From NCBI GenBank assembly GCA_003344405.1, contig NOWV01000007.1, positions 620,001-684,000 on the forward strand: a DNA stretch of 64,000 nt, given 5' to 3'. The position numbers and the translations under genes are program-made. The DNA comes from Trichoplax sp. H2 (taxonomy: Eukaryota; Placozoa; Uniplacotomia; Trichoplacea). Under the pieces are notes generated by a model. That model saw only the letters and a list, made by a program, of their open reading frames with translations, was not told the origin of the DNA and ran no database searches. Shown one piece after another: positions 45,874-58,061 of this stretch; within the stretch, counting starts at the first letter, position 1; the number at the start of each line of letters is the position of its first letter.

Positions 45874-46573
45874 GGTTCTATTTGATAAATTTCTGTTGAT
45901 TTTAACGTCTAATTTTGCCAATTGGATAGACTCCAGAGAATTCGAGCAAGACCTTGATCGGAAGCCTCACGCAGCATTTGACCCAGCTAACCTTGATGGA
46001 GATTGCGCATTGAATCAGTTGTAAAACTAATGTCATCCCTAAAGCATTTTTCTTATAGTATACTGTAGTATACAGTATAGGCTAAGCAATACTGTAAGCT
46101 ATAAAATTGATGGAAAGGATGATCCTATCCCCTTTCCTTTATTGCGACATTAATTTTACAGTACATCAGACGTACAGTATATTGTACTGCACTGATTATA
46201 CAAAGTACTGTAGTACACAGTACTTTTCGACGTGGACGTCTGGTCGTCCGGTCGTCCTATTCTAGCATTAGCAATCAGCTTCCAAAGCGTCTCGTGCAGC
46301 CATTGCTCCCTTTACTCTATCTTGGCAATTGCAAGTTTAAAGTCATTATTCATCTCCGAAATAGTAGATAATCTACGTAAATTACTATTTTTCATTACTC
46401 TTGGTTGGCTAAATATACTTGCTGTACTATTAAATCATCTGATTCTAGGTTACCTACGAAAAATTTTCCTCATCTTGCACCTCGTTGTAGAGCTCAAGCT
46501 GCAAATATTCTCTGCTTTTATCAACACTGCATTTGCTTCTATTGTAAGCTAAGAGTAGTCTATTTTCCACTAA
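45874..46573. promoter_or_regulatory. Divergent promoter region DOHH / MRPL14
   Basis: A 700-bp region between two divergently transcribed genes. The central part (46055-46225) is a loose cluster of CTGTA/TACAG palindromes, listed separately. A 106-codon open frame at 46232-46552 has no recognisable content and probably covers the MRPL14 leader. Confidence 0.55.
46055..46225. repeat. Cluster of TACTGTA / TACAGTA palindromes (C)
   Basis: Looser than clusters A and B, with words such as ATACTGTAGTATACAGTAT, TACAGTACA, GTACAGTATATTGTACTG and GTACTGTAGTACACAGTAC. It is centred between the DOHH and MRPL14 starts, about 180-350 bp from the former and 350-520 bp from the latter. Confidence 0.75.
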
Positions 46574-47002
46574 ATGATGAACAATTTAACTAGGATCAAT
46601 CTTTCTTCTCACTTACCCTTGTCTGTAAGTAATTGGTTTAATAGCATTAGCTGTCGAAGTGTCCAACTCTTAACGCGATTGAGATATGTCGATAATTGTG
46701 AAAATGCTGGTAAAACGACAAAATATGACCGACCTTACTGTATCAAGTTGTACAAAAATAGGAAAGTCGCCAAATGTGGTGATATTATTATGATTGCACA
46801 TCGTGGTAAGACTTATAAAGCGCTTCTAGTTAGCAATCGTCTACCTAGCAAGACTCTGCCAAGACATGATACCAATAATATTGTTCTATTAAATGATAAG
46901 TTGGAGCCGGTTGGTACTCGTATTAAAGGACCTATCCCGACTGCTTTATTTCGAAGGGGAAAATTCTCCAAAGTTCTTGCAATTGCTAGTAAATTTCTAT
47001 AA
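46574..47002 (+). CDS. MRPL14: Mitochondrial large-subunit ribosomal protein uL14m
   Basis: A 142-residue protein of the mitochondrial ribosome, read from a single exon. Residues 1-34 form a Ser/Asn/Arg-rich, acid-free presequence suited to mitochondrial import. The uL14 barrel follows: LTRLRYVDNCENAG, GDIIMIAHRGKTYKALLVSN, RHDTNNIVLLNDKLEPVGTR and IKGPIPTALFRR. It ends KVLAIASKFL, matching the animal MRPL14 ending. Length is close to the human protein (145). An ATG three bases downstream (46577) is an equally possible start. Bacterial-type L14 lacks this presequence and has a different C-terminus, so the mitochondrial assignment is secure. Confidence 0.95.
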   Translation: MMNNLTRINLSSHLPLSVSNWFNSISCRSVQLLTRLRYVDNCENAGKTTKYDRPYCIKLYKNRKVAKCGDIIMIAHRGKTYKALLVSNRLPSKTLPRHDTNNIVLLNDKLEPVGTRIKGPIPTALFRRGKFSKVLAIASKFL

Positions 47003-48349
47003 AAAGATTGTATTAAACAACCCAGCAACCAAATAGTGGCTATAAATTAAAGTTCACAAATCATCTCCTACGTGCGTATGAGCTGGTCAAATAATAATTT
47101 CGGCGTATATGATATGGTCAAGTAGTCTATAAAATAGGCAAGACAGGAGAAAATCAGCTTGTTCAGTAACATTAAAAATGCTGATACTGCTATGATGCAA
47201 ATTTTTGTAATAGTCAATAAAAAAGTGGCGTTATAAAAAGATTTAAAGGAATTCTCTATAATAGATTACACTGGACTAACGTAGGTTTGATCTAGAAATT
47301 GATTAATAACTAATAATTAAGCCAATTTTGCTGCAAAAATGTCTGCATGACCTAAGTAGCAAGATTAATTTTAAGTTCAGCATTATTTATTGCCGATATT
47401 GTTCACATGCGTCGCCTCTCTACAGTATACACAAATGACCTCTTTGTAATAATATTTTTGCTGGTAAATCTGTATGATGCTCGTATATAGAGAAAAATTA
47501 TGGTGCAACATGTGGAATAATTTTTTCTCCTACATGTAACTTTTACCATAATGTTTGTATCTTGTTTTATCATGATTAAATGTCACCGTTGAGATACGTA
47601 TAAAAACAGAACAGCTACCGCTCTATACTGTACGTCCATTTCTCATTTTTTAAATAACGAAGATCGCCATATTTAATTTCTAAACTGAATATCAATTGAT
47701 AATCTTGCTAGGATAAAGTAGGAATCATACGAGTATTGGGAAAGTTGATAGCTGCTACTTTTATGTTGCTGTAGGGCATTGTTGCATAGTGTATTTTATC
47801 AAAAAGTGAATTCAATTGTCATGCATAATAAACTTTAAATTTTACCTGTCCTATGCCATTGGACGTCGATCTATGTTTAAAGTAATGATATTGTAGATTT
47901 TAGTTTTCTCCTATATCCTGAAGATATAAAACTATTTACGGTATGTAGTAACGTGACTTTAGAGCTTCTTAAATGAAGTTTTAAACAATTTATTAATGGC
48001 TTATTTTAACAAATGGGCTAAGGAACTGGCACTCTTATGAAGTATTCTTTACTATATTATGACATTGAATCTGCACGTATCGAAAATCGTTACTATATCT
48101 ACAAGTATATTAACAAATTGTATCTTACAGTTATAAGATGTAATAGTTCATCTAGCAAAGCATTTCAATACAAATGGACTTGACTATATTTCATATAACC
48201 ATAATACAGCAGACGAAAATACTACGTGTACTACTGATATATAATCTGCGGTCATAGCTACTTTTACAGCACCAACATAATAAATTCAGTTCAATTGCTA
48301 ATAGAATGAAGGAATTAATGGCTAATTATAGAAATGGAAGATGATAGAT
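47003..48349. other. Intergenic region MRPL14 3' / SDR-1 3' (convergent)
   Basis: AT-rich, with no recognisable coding, RNA or repeat feature. It contains the convergent 3' ends of MRPL14 and the first reductase gene. Confidence 0.5.
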
Positions 48350-51293
48350 TTAATTGGATGGTGGTCCTCTATATTTCGAAGTTTTCTTAACAAAACCTCT
48401 GTCGATGACGCTGTAAGCCATTTCCTTCATAGTCTCGTCAACTGATCTAAATGTAATTCCTAATTCTTCTCGAGCCTAGGACGATGTAATGAAAATTAGA
48501 CTTGCACTATATAGCAAATTACGGTATAGATCATTTCTGGATAGAATAAGCATATAACCCAACTTTGATTTAATAACATACGAGCATACACAGCAGTGCA
48601 TGTAATGTTTATGGTGCATTTTACAGCGTTTCTCCATGCAGGTTACATTAAATAAGCGAATTTACTATTGATCATTTCAGGAATTAAATCAAGCGGCTTA
48701 ATAACATATAGTACGCGTGTATGCATGCAATTTACATTCTACCGTATTATTACTTAAGATACTTCTACCTTAACTTATCCTTAAATAGCATCACCCTGTT
48801 TATTAATTATAATCATTATTGTATAATCTTGCATGCAATCCCTTACAAATTAGAAATTATCCATAGGTTACCTTGTCGTTGGAGAAGACAGCAGCTACTC
48901 CAATTTGCGGTAGGATAAGCTTAACGGAAGGATCAGTAATAGAGGCTAGACGAACCAAAAATCGTGGAGCTCTTTTCGTTGGTACATTATAACCTAAATA
49001 CGAATATAGTGGTTGATTACAGAGCTAAGAGTATGTAATAAACATTATATTAAATTAGTAAAAATTATTAATTAACTATAACAATCGATCGCTTCGCGTG
49101 AATAATTATGTATTTATTATTCCTAATAAAGTAGCCTTATAATCGTTTTACGTATAATTGCAACGTTTACCTTGAGATTTAAATTCCTCCGATAACATGG
49201 CTGCAACGTCTAGCATGCGGCAGCATTTGGAAACTAAGATATATCGATTTCCTAAACAACAGCAACAATAAACATCGGTTATCAACGTAATATAAATAAG
49301 AGCTGTAAAATTTATATCACATTCTTTATGCACTATAAACACCACTAGTACCATTAATAAATTTATAAAAATTTATCAGTATAATTTATCTAACAATCGA
49401 AGGATTTGCTTTAACCTTTACTACATTATCCACCTGTGTGCTGCATCGATATACTGAGTTTTAAGTATAACAAAGTATTAATACCTATTCGATTATACGT
49501 AGATACTTCTACTACAGTTATTATGCACACATATAGTCAATTTGATAAATGTCGATGCCCAATTTTTAAAATAGTAAATGGGCTTTGAAAGGTTGATGTC
49601 ATGATCGAGAAAATATCATATGTAGTATAATTCATATAACATGTATAATGTAACCTGGTGCCTTTGGGGAAGTCATTCCAGCAATATGGGCAGCAGCTAC
49701 GTCGCGAACATCGACAATAGAGAGACAGATATCAGGGAGACGAGGCATCTTCCGTTCTAACATCTTAGATATTGCCTACGAAGAATAATCCATGAAGGTA
49801 TAAAATTAAAGTAGTATGAGCATCGCTGGTGTAGAAGATATAAACCCGGAATACCCTGATGTAACTATAACCAATATCAGTATTAAAAAAGGGTAAAAAT
49901 TAACTACCTATTCATCCAGCAAGTAAATACGATATCATGTAATTAAATATAAGAATGCCATTATTATATCTTGCAGTTTATCAGGAGTGCTAGTTACTTC
50001 TAGCAAATCTTGTCGATGTTTATTTTACTGTTAAAATTGTCTTTTACTCTCGATCTACAACATAGTCCTAGTTCTTATTTAAACTATCCGCTTAACCAAA
50101 AGAGACCTACTTCTAAACTGGTGCAATTGGTTCCGCGCAAGATTGGGCCTTGTATATAACCGGGATTCATAGTTACCAACTCGAACTTTTCTGAATCTAT
50201 AGCAAAGTCGAGATCCATCTAAGTTAAATAATTCAATGTCTTCGTATTGTTTGCTAAGGACATAAATGCTAATGTAGATCTTGATTAGATAATGATAATG
50301 TCATTAGTTAGCAGGTCCTTAAATGAATCAGTATCGACTAACAAATAGTACTTTAATATTAAGTAAAGCAATTAAAGATAAATCGTTATAAGATGTTGTC
50401 TTACCAGGAAGGTTTTTATGAAATTCCCAAGCCGCTTTTTCTGCTAAAACTTTACTTTTAGGATAAGGCATTGCAGTATTAGGGTCAAGCCAATCCTCTT
50501 CAGTGAAATTAGAATCTTTTTTGGGAATAGCTTCATCTAGTGAAATTAAAATTTACTAATATCATAGCAGCAACATACAGTATTAATGCTAAATTTTAAT
50601 AATTCAGACAAAGGTATTGCAAAAATCATGTTAAAATTAAATTCAAGATAGCATATTATTGTTGATGAATTTATCAAGAAGGAAATATTCTATCGTATCT
50701 ACTGTTATACACGTAAAATCTGTGACGAACTTCCAACCGCTACGATAGAACTTGTTAGAATCACTCTTTTTACTGTGCCAGACTTAGCGCAAGCAGCTAG
50801 AACTGTTTTTGTCCCCTCGACTGCTGGCGTAATTATTTCCATCTCGTTTTTAGGAACTCTATTTGGAAACGGTGAAGCAATATGGCAGACGTACGTACAT
50901 CCTTCTACAGCCCTTATTCAACAAATAAAGTTCTAACTGTAAGTTTAACGAAATGTTTATCCAATATTATGGTATAATATTAGAAGAAGTGAACTACTGT
51001 AGACAATGTAGCCCTCAATGTAATGTTGAAATAAAGGAACAGTTTTAAATTAGCAGTGTAACCAACTTGGTCCAACATTCTTTCTCCATCAAATCTGCTT
51101 CTACTAGTTCAAGAGAGTGTTCAGAATTTTCTGCAAGCTCTCGTAGAGGCTTTACCTTCTTTTCGCTCTTCAAACTACGAACTGTACCTCTTACACGATA
51201 ACCTTTTTGTAATAATTGAAGGACAACGTGGCTGGCCAAGTAGCCCGATGCTCCAGTAACTAATACTAGTGTATCGTTTGCAGCTGCAGACAT
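48350..51293 (-). CDS. Extended SDR reductase, dihydroflavonol/cinnamoyl-CoA reductase type, copy 1, 8 exons
   Basis: A 358-residue NAD(P)-dependent oxidoreductase, probably cytosolic and NADPH-using. Exons by decreasing coordinate: 51293-51067, 50912-50731, 50536-50405, 50196-50111, 49775-49655, 49251-49171, 48993-48872, 48475-48350; all join in phase. Exon 1 has the extended-SDR Rossmann motif VTGASGYLASHV (TGxxGxxA) followed by RGTVRS, whose Arg typically binds the NADPH phosphate. Later come CTYVCHIASPFP, the catalytic YPKSK (YxxxK) with KAAWEF, FELVTMNPGYIQGP, and SIVDVRDVAAAHIAGM. The family includes plant dihydroflavonol 4-reductase, cinnamoyl-CoA reductase and yeast Gre2-type carbonyl reductases. 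The substrate in an animal is not predictable. The donor after exon 2 (GTTCGT) is weak and could be off by a few bases. Tandem with copy 2, same strand. Confidence 0.9.
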
Positions 51294-53547
51294 TTTCGCT
51301 TTAAAGATAATTCTAATCGTTACAAAGATGGTAGACTGATTTAGTCAATACTGATTAATATTCGAATTGATGAGACTTACTCATCAATTATGATGAGGAA
51401 TACGGAATGACTAACGCCTATTATTGATTTTGTCATATAAATAAATGTCGTCTTATGGCCAATCAGCAAGCGTAATTAGGTTACTGTTATTGATCAAATA
51501 AACGGTAGCTACAATTAGTACATGTTAATATGCTTATAGCCGTGTACCTACTGTAGAACTGTATATTGTTTTTTCTCCTTATTTTGACTATAGCATTATG
51601 TATAATTGCACGAGAATTAACATATTATCATGATTGTATTTTGGCGGTATACTTATAGCAGTCTACTGCATGAGGGATTAGCAATGAGTATCCGTAAAAT
51701 GTGCCTGCAGGCGGAATACTGACTGTGATCTACTTTATTTACCCTTGACTTTGGAAGTATACCGTAATATATGAGAATTAATCCGTTCATATACTTATTG
51801 ATCGCGTAAATGGTAGCTACAATTGGTAGCTGCAAATATCCTTGTAGCTGACTACATCTGTAGTAAGTTGCTTTTATCCCTTTGCCTCGACTATGGTAGT
51901 ATGCTTAACTGAATGAGAATTGATACGTTAATATGGTTTTATTATAGTCTACTGCACTAGGAATAAGCAATTAAAACCGGTAAAATGTACATGCAGGCAA
52001 CATTCGTAGTTATTGTGGCTTTGAAGCATACTGTATTGCAGGAGAATTAATCCATTCATACGGCGTATACTTACATGACTTACATCCAGCATACGAGTAT
52101 ATGTAAATTATTGACGTCCAACATTATAGCAGTAAGCCGAGGACAGCATAACAGTTGATCTAGAAGTTGGCTAAACGCGGATATACTAGTTTATACTAAA
52201 ACTTATACCTATATTATTATCTATAAGGGCTGATCTTTTACTAGGTCGTATGCTACAATACTATTATACCGCTGCAGTATTATATAATTTACTATGTTAT
52301 TTTTGCAAGTAAACTTTCAAATATAGATGAAAACTCGTTATGATTCATCATTCGGTACCTGTGATGGTTATGATTCAGTTTATAAACATATATCCGTTAT
52401 TTGTTGTCAACTTGCTAGACTATATTGATAAATCAGTAAAAGAAACTGCAGTTTAATCGTTCCGTTTAAGTAAAAGTTTATCATACGATACAAAATAATA
52501 GCCTATGGTATATTTTTCCTTTAGTTAAAAGTGGTAGTAGCGTCGTTAAAGGCTAACTGGTTTGCCGTCACTGCTCAGATATCTTACATGTTCTTATAGC
52601 ACAAATAAAATTGAAGAAATATTCCACAACGTAATTTCTATGCGGTATATGATATCGAATATTAAGATTAATATCATGATCTGCTGTAACTTTGCACGTA
52701 ATATTGTACTACTATCAGTCAGCTGGTGTTGCAAGTGACCACTCATTTGGACAATTTATCTGATAAAAGTTGGGGTAAATATTAACGAGTTTAGATTGAT
52801 GTAAAGACTGTCCTTGCACAAAGTCGATAAAGCAGAATAATGATAAATTATGAATATAAGAACAAGAATAAAGATTACAGAAAAACGCATTCGAAAATTT
52901 TACGGAAAAGTGAAGATGAACCAGTAAAGAAATTCTATTTGATCAAAAAAATTCTAGATTATCAATTTACAGTACTTGTCCTGAGAAATCAATAGGCATA
53001 AGAATGCTATTGGTCATAATATGAATCTATTAAGCTAGTCGATACAAAAATAATGTGTAAGCTGTATGTAATATCGCGTTATAGGATAAGATTTTTATTC
53101 AATCACAATTTGGCATTGTACTTGTCAACATAACATGACAAAATATTAACTACTGCGGTTGGAGCCTAACATGAAGGTGTATCAATAAAAAATTTGATGA
53201 AAGGTTACAAAAGCGACCTTCTTTACAATTTCGAAATTATTTTTTTTATGTGGTATTGGCGCATTGGCTAACAATGAGTAAGAATAGTAAATTACAATTT
53301 ATCGTTTCGATAAACTGCAATACTTTCATCGATCTCAAAGTTATTACAACAGATATCTGACTTTAGTAGATTTTAAAATTTTACAAACTACCTTTTGCAT
53401 TGTAAAGATTAAATGATATAGCGTATAATTCATATGATATACTCAAATGTTTATAATCACCAAAAGTAATCAATATAAGCACGAATGCCAGAATTACCAT
53501 TAAATTCATTACGGAAATGAAGCTTTGATAATTAGTGAGCATAGATG
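51294..53547. other. Spacer between the two tandem reductase genes
   Basis: Contains the promoter of copy 1 (left end) and the 3' end of copy 2 (right end). A direct repeat with about 300-bp units occupies 51485-52095. The rest is AT-rich unique sequence without recognisable genes. Confidence 0.5.
51485..52095. repeat. Direct repeat, about 290-310 bp x 2
   Basis: Co-linear diverged copies begin at 'tattgatc' at about 51491 and 51797, each followed by 'ggtagctacaatt' and 'cttgtagc/cttatagc'. A second marker, 'gtctactgca' then 'gtaaaatgt(g/a)c(c/a)tgcaggc', occurs at about 51660 and 51949. They lie just 5' of SDR copy 1. Confidence 0.75.
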
Positions 53548-56500
53548 TTAATTTCTGCCTTTATATGCGGGAGTTTTTTTTATAAAATCGCGTTCAATCA
53601 TGCTGTAAGCCATGTCTATAACAGACTCTTTTGCAGATTTAAAGTTTATCTCCAAATCTTCCTTAGCCTGAAGAAAACGATATTCATGTGTTAATCAGGA
53701 CCAGATTACTATAAATTAATGCTGTTACTACTTCTAAATAACCTTTGTATTATTGAACTTAGAAAAGTGTCCAATATTCGGTAATATAGTGGCGAGTGAT
53801 TTATCAAACCATGAAAGAGTCCATAATAAAAAGTAAGGTGCTGTTGCCGTCGGAGGGTTATAACCTAAAGTATTTTTTTAACATACGTTTTTTATCCCAT
53901 TTGACAATTTTAAAATATTACTTTCTCGGTATAAGTATAAAATAATGCAAGTATCTCTATTGGATTATCATGATGCAACTGGAATGAATGAATACCTTGA
54001 GTTTTAAATTCGTTCAACAACGCTTGCCCCACGTCTCCCATCCACATATTTTCCGAGACTAGGATGTAGCGATTTCCTAATAGGAAGGACATTTCATATG
54101 GAAAATCCTATGCATTAGTCGATGCAACTGCACTATAGCATTTATATTTCAGTTGATAAAACTTTATTCGCCAATATAGCATTACCTGCGGCTTTTGGAG
54201 CTGTTAAGCCAGCAATATGAGCAGCGGCAACGTCACGAACATCCACAATAGCAAATGACATTTTCGGTACTGCGGGCATCGCTCTCTTCATTAGTCTCAT
54301 TACAACCTATGAATTATGCATAGGACATTTATTAGCAATAAGCGCAAACACATACTGAAACTAAGAGTAATAAATTTGAAATGATTCTCCGATACATGGT
54401 GTGCAGTCTGAGATAATTGCATCTATATCTTTAATAAATGAAATCGGTTTGTTGTTGTAATCAATTACTAAAACCATTCAACCTCTAAGCTGGAACAATA
54501 AGTTCCTCGGATGACCGGGCCTTGAATATATCCAGGATTGAAAACTACCAGCTCAAACTTTTTGGATTCTAGAAATGAATTGCACACTCAGTCTCTGTAA
54601 ACGCACACACACCGTCGATATTTCAGTCAAGTTAATCGATTTATAAATATTGATTAAGTATTGGACACTTGAAATATTAATAGTGGACATACATGGATTT
54701 GATATATTACTGATACATCAAGGATAAGGATAGTAAGATAGATTAAACCTTATTTACGTCAGATAGAATTGACTTAGAGGAAAATGTTAAGTTCTATATC
54801 AGCAATTAGTAGAGTTCAAGAATGGGAATAATCATTTGGATAAATGCACTTTTCTTACCAGGCAAATCTTTAATAAATTCCCAAGCGGCCTTTTCAGCTA
54901 ATATCTTGCTTTTAGCATAGGCAGATGCTTTTTCAGCATTTCCCCAATTTTCTTCCGTAAATTCAGTGCCATTTGGTGCATCTACTCCACCTAGTGTTTA
55001 AGAGAATATACAGTACAGTAAATTGTAGTCGTATAAGGAGTACATCTATAACAATATTGACTGCTTAGTCTTGGATAGTTATGATATCTAGAGAAGGAAA
55101 AATGGATCTAAGAGTACTTTATAGTGAGTGATACTGTTTACAAACTTAGCGTAAAGCTTTCAAAAGTAACTAATAGGGTCTATTTTTGTACTTTAAGCTG
55201 CACTTTCGCGTGCGTTAGTTTTGCTTTACTGACCCTATAATGCCTTTAGACCAGCAGTTGGCATACAATAACTTTCGTATTTTAATTTATGTTTTAATTT
55301 ATTAGTGTAAGGATAGACTCTAGACACTTTAGTACATGTTACATGTTTAGTCTCTGATTAGGTGGTGTCCAGGAACGATAGCTGTAGGCATTCGATATCG
55401 TAATAATCATCAATAATAAAAAATCAATACTGAGCAAGTGAATTACGGGTTAAAATGACATTACCTATAATAGCAGCAATAGAACTTGTTAAGGAGACTC
55501 TCTTTACAGTTCCAGAATTAGAGCAAGCTTCCAATACTGCTTTTGTGCCATCCACTGCAGGCTTAATGAGATCCATTTCGTTATTAGGAGCTTTGATTGG
55601 GAAGGGAGAAGCGACATGGCAGACATAAGTGCAACCTTCTACAGCTCTGATTGAAGTCAAAAATTGTAGCATGATTTAGCAAATGACAAAAGTTCAAGGT
55701 GAATCAGAATTATTACAGTAAAAAGACATCATTGTAACTAAAAGGAAAATTAGATGATTTCTCGTAACGTTACTTAAGTCCGTATTCAGTATACTATTTT
55801 TTTATCTGAATAGCATAAAATGAGCAGGCTATCGTAATTACAGATCAGTTGGCAACGTTTAGAGTACGCTCACATCAATCTATTTTATATTTATGGAAGC
55901 CTTCTTTGTCCTTTTCTCCATTCTTGACGAGTAAAAATTATTTATAATCTTTCCAATTTTTATTTATTTGTACTGTAAACAAATATACAGTACTTTGAAT
56001 ATTGCAATGAGTCATAGCTAGAAAAGCCTAACCGATTTGATATCATTATGATTGTAAAAGTAAATTGCTGAAGTTAGATATTGTTTTGTATGGGCACAAT
56101 TTTATTAAACTAGTCAAGTATCAAAGTACTATGCAACTTATTGTATCCATCTTTACGCTGAATAAAGAATATTCATCTTATATATGCTATTTCTAATACC
56201 TATTAATCTCCACAACATAAATCTACGCGTCTACGTCTATCCAAATACGAGTCCGTGCTGTATACTGTATAGTGTCTACTTGTCCAGTTAGCTATATTAC
56301 ACATAGGCGTACGTATGTAGACTTTAATAAGGTTCTATACTACAGACATACTTGATCCATGAATCTTTATTCAGTAAATCTGCTTCAACCAATTCAAGAG
56401 ATTGCGGTGAGTCTTTGCTTAATTGGCGCAATGGCTCCACTTTTTCCTGATTTTGAAGGCTTCGAACAGTACCTCGTACCTTGAGCCCTTTCTGCAATAA

Positions 56501-56584
56501 CTGCTGGACAATATGACTTGCTAAGAAACCCGATGCACCTGTGACTAAAGTGATCGGTTGGCCATCATTTTCATAACTCATCAC
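53548..56584 (-). CDS. Extended SDR reductase, dihydroflavonol/cinnamoyl-CoA reductase type, copy 2, 8 exons
   Basis: A 358-residue paralogue of the gene at 48350-51293. Exons by decreasing coordinate: 56584-56352, 55646-55465, 54990-54859, 54568-54483, 54306-54186, 54076-53996, 53864-53743, 53667-53548. Exons 2-7 are 182, 132, 86, 121, 81 and 122 nt, identical to copy 1, and the total CDS is also identical in length. Landmarks: VTGASGFLASHI (cofactor loop), RGTVRS, CTYVCHVASPFP, catalytic YAKSK with KAAWEF, FELVVFNPGYIQGP, and AIVDVRDVAAAHIAGL. The last two exons diverge most between copies (substrate-side C-terminal part), so substrate preference may differ. Two consecutive Met codons open the frame. 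Divergent from the coiled-coil gene. Confidence 0.9.
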
Positions 56585-57567
56585 TGAAAGATTTACGGGA
56601 ATGGTCGATCAGTAGATCCTGTAGGCTATAGCAAGGAAAATTTTTAGCAATAACCGTTGTACAAGGCAATAATGAGCAAGGTGATGAAACAACTTCCTTG
56701 CACTAATGCTGGTCTCAAAATGAGCCAACAGTAATCTGGTCGGATTAGGGTCAAGACGAAAAATACTGCACTAAACCTACTGTAGTGTATAGTACTGTAC
56801 TGCATCCTGAACAGGAGTAGTGCTTACGTGACATTCTATCAGTAACCCTAGCTCTTACTTACTATATTGTAGTATGATGGTATAAATAAATTATCTAAAT
56901 AAATAAATAAATTATAATATATTATAGTGTATAATCCATCCATGACCTTGATTCGAAATAGTGCAGGACTTTTCACTATTTTGCATATTAAGTGGAATGC
57001 TATAGGCTGAGTTGATAACCTGTTTATGGTTATACTATTGGATAGTAATATCACTGATTACACGCACTACCAACGGATTATTTTAGAGGTAAAAAGATTT
57101 TTTTATTGTCAAGTTTCTCCTTTTACTATTTTTGTATTACTGTATTGTTGTTGGAGAAAAACTCAGTAAGCTTTAACTACCGGCACCGGTCCGCGATGCA
57201 CGGATCGTGGCAGAAAGCCTATCTATATATTTATACTACAGTATGCATAGTATTCTATATTAATAGACTTGTAATTAATATGCATTAGCTCTGGTTTCTA
57301 TTACTGTATATTAGTCTGAAGTACGATTAAAATTCATGCAAACTCACAAATCGATAAACTATTCTACAGTCATAGTCTACTCCTGTACGATCATGGTACA
57401 ATCGGTAGATTTAGCGAGTTGTCTGTAAGATCAGTGAGTCGTTGTTAAAAGCCATTTTCTACTGCATTTCTTTTTTAGTGCTTGGGTAGTCCATGACTCA
57501 ATCTAGTCAAGCAAATAGTGTAGGGAGCCAATGCTAAAATGAACATCACTGGGATTATATATTGGAA

Positions 57568-57592
57568 GCCATCTTGCCTTCGAGCATGCGCA
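57568..57592. promoter_or_regulatory. YY1-like and NRF-1-like motifs
   Basis: GCCATCTTGCC (57568-57578), the reverse complement of GGCAAGATGGC, contains the YY1 core AAGATGGC. GCATGCGCA (57584-57592) is an NRF-1-type core, the reverse complement of the TGCGCATGC upstream of TBL1. They sit side by side just 5' of the X-box-like site. Assignment is by motif only. Confidence 0.45.
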
Positions 57593-57607
57593 AAGAAGGG
57601 TTACCTT

Positions 57608-57621
57608 GTCACCATGGAGAC
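57608..57621 (+). promoter_or_regulatory. X-box-like RFX site upstream of the coiled-coil gene
   Basis: GTCACCATGGAGAC fits the ciliary X-box GTHNYYATRRNAAC at 13 of 14 positions. The mismatch is G for A at position 12 of the motif. It lies about 440 bp 5' of the ATG at 58062. RFX factors use this imperfect palindrome to drive ciliary genes across animals. Confidence 0.5.
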
Positions 57622-58061
57622 ACTTCTCTATCAACGAGTAGCAGACTTTGCACGCCAACAGTGAACTCCAACTGCTCAAGATACAGCAAACATCGACTCT
57701 ACTGTATGTACACAGTCAATTAAAGTTGTCAGAAAGTACAAAATAATACCATAACCACGTCAATAGGTGTCATGCACACCTAGTGATTTATATCGTTAAC
57801 GTACTGTAGTAATTAGATACAAACTCTTTCATTTCATTTGGAACTATCTCGCGATTGATATGCTTTTTACACGGTTATCTATTCCAGAGGGCAAAGAGCA
57901 AATAAACCAGAGCGACGTTGACAACATTATTTAAAACTTTTAAAGAAGCATTCCAATTTTAATTTTTATCTTAAGATTAAGCAGTGTTATTGCTGTCCTG
58001 GACAATATATATTTTATGTCTATTCAAAATTAATCTATACGTACCTTATTAAATTGCCATC

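Larger units (their letters stand above)
56585..58061. promoter_or_regulatory. Divergent intergenic region SDR copy 2 / coiled-coil gene
   Basis: A 1.5-kb region. A short TACTGTACTG run lies at about 56788-56800, 0.2 kb from SDR copy 2. A more GC-rich promoter-like island at about 57540-57660 contains three recognisable animal promoter motifs, listed separately. The rest is AT-rich and featureless. Confidence 0.5.

Noticed and set aside
45874-45921. Sixteen-residue N-terminal extension of DOHH from the ATG at 45921
   Set aside because: In frame and open, but the internal Met gives the length and start of the family. RNA data would settle it.
46232-46552. 106-codon frame upstream of MRPL14
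   Set aside because: No recognisable content, in the divergent promoter/leader region, and out of frame with MRPL14.
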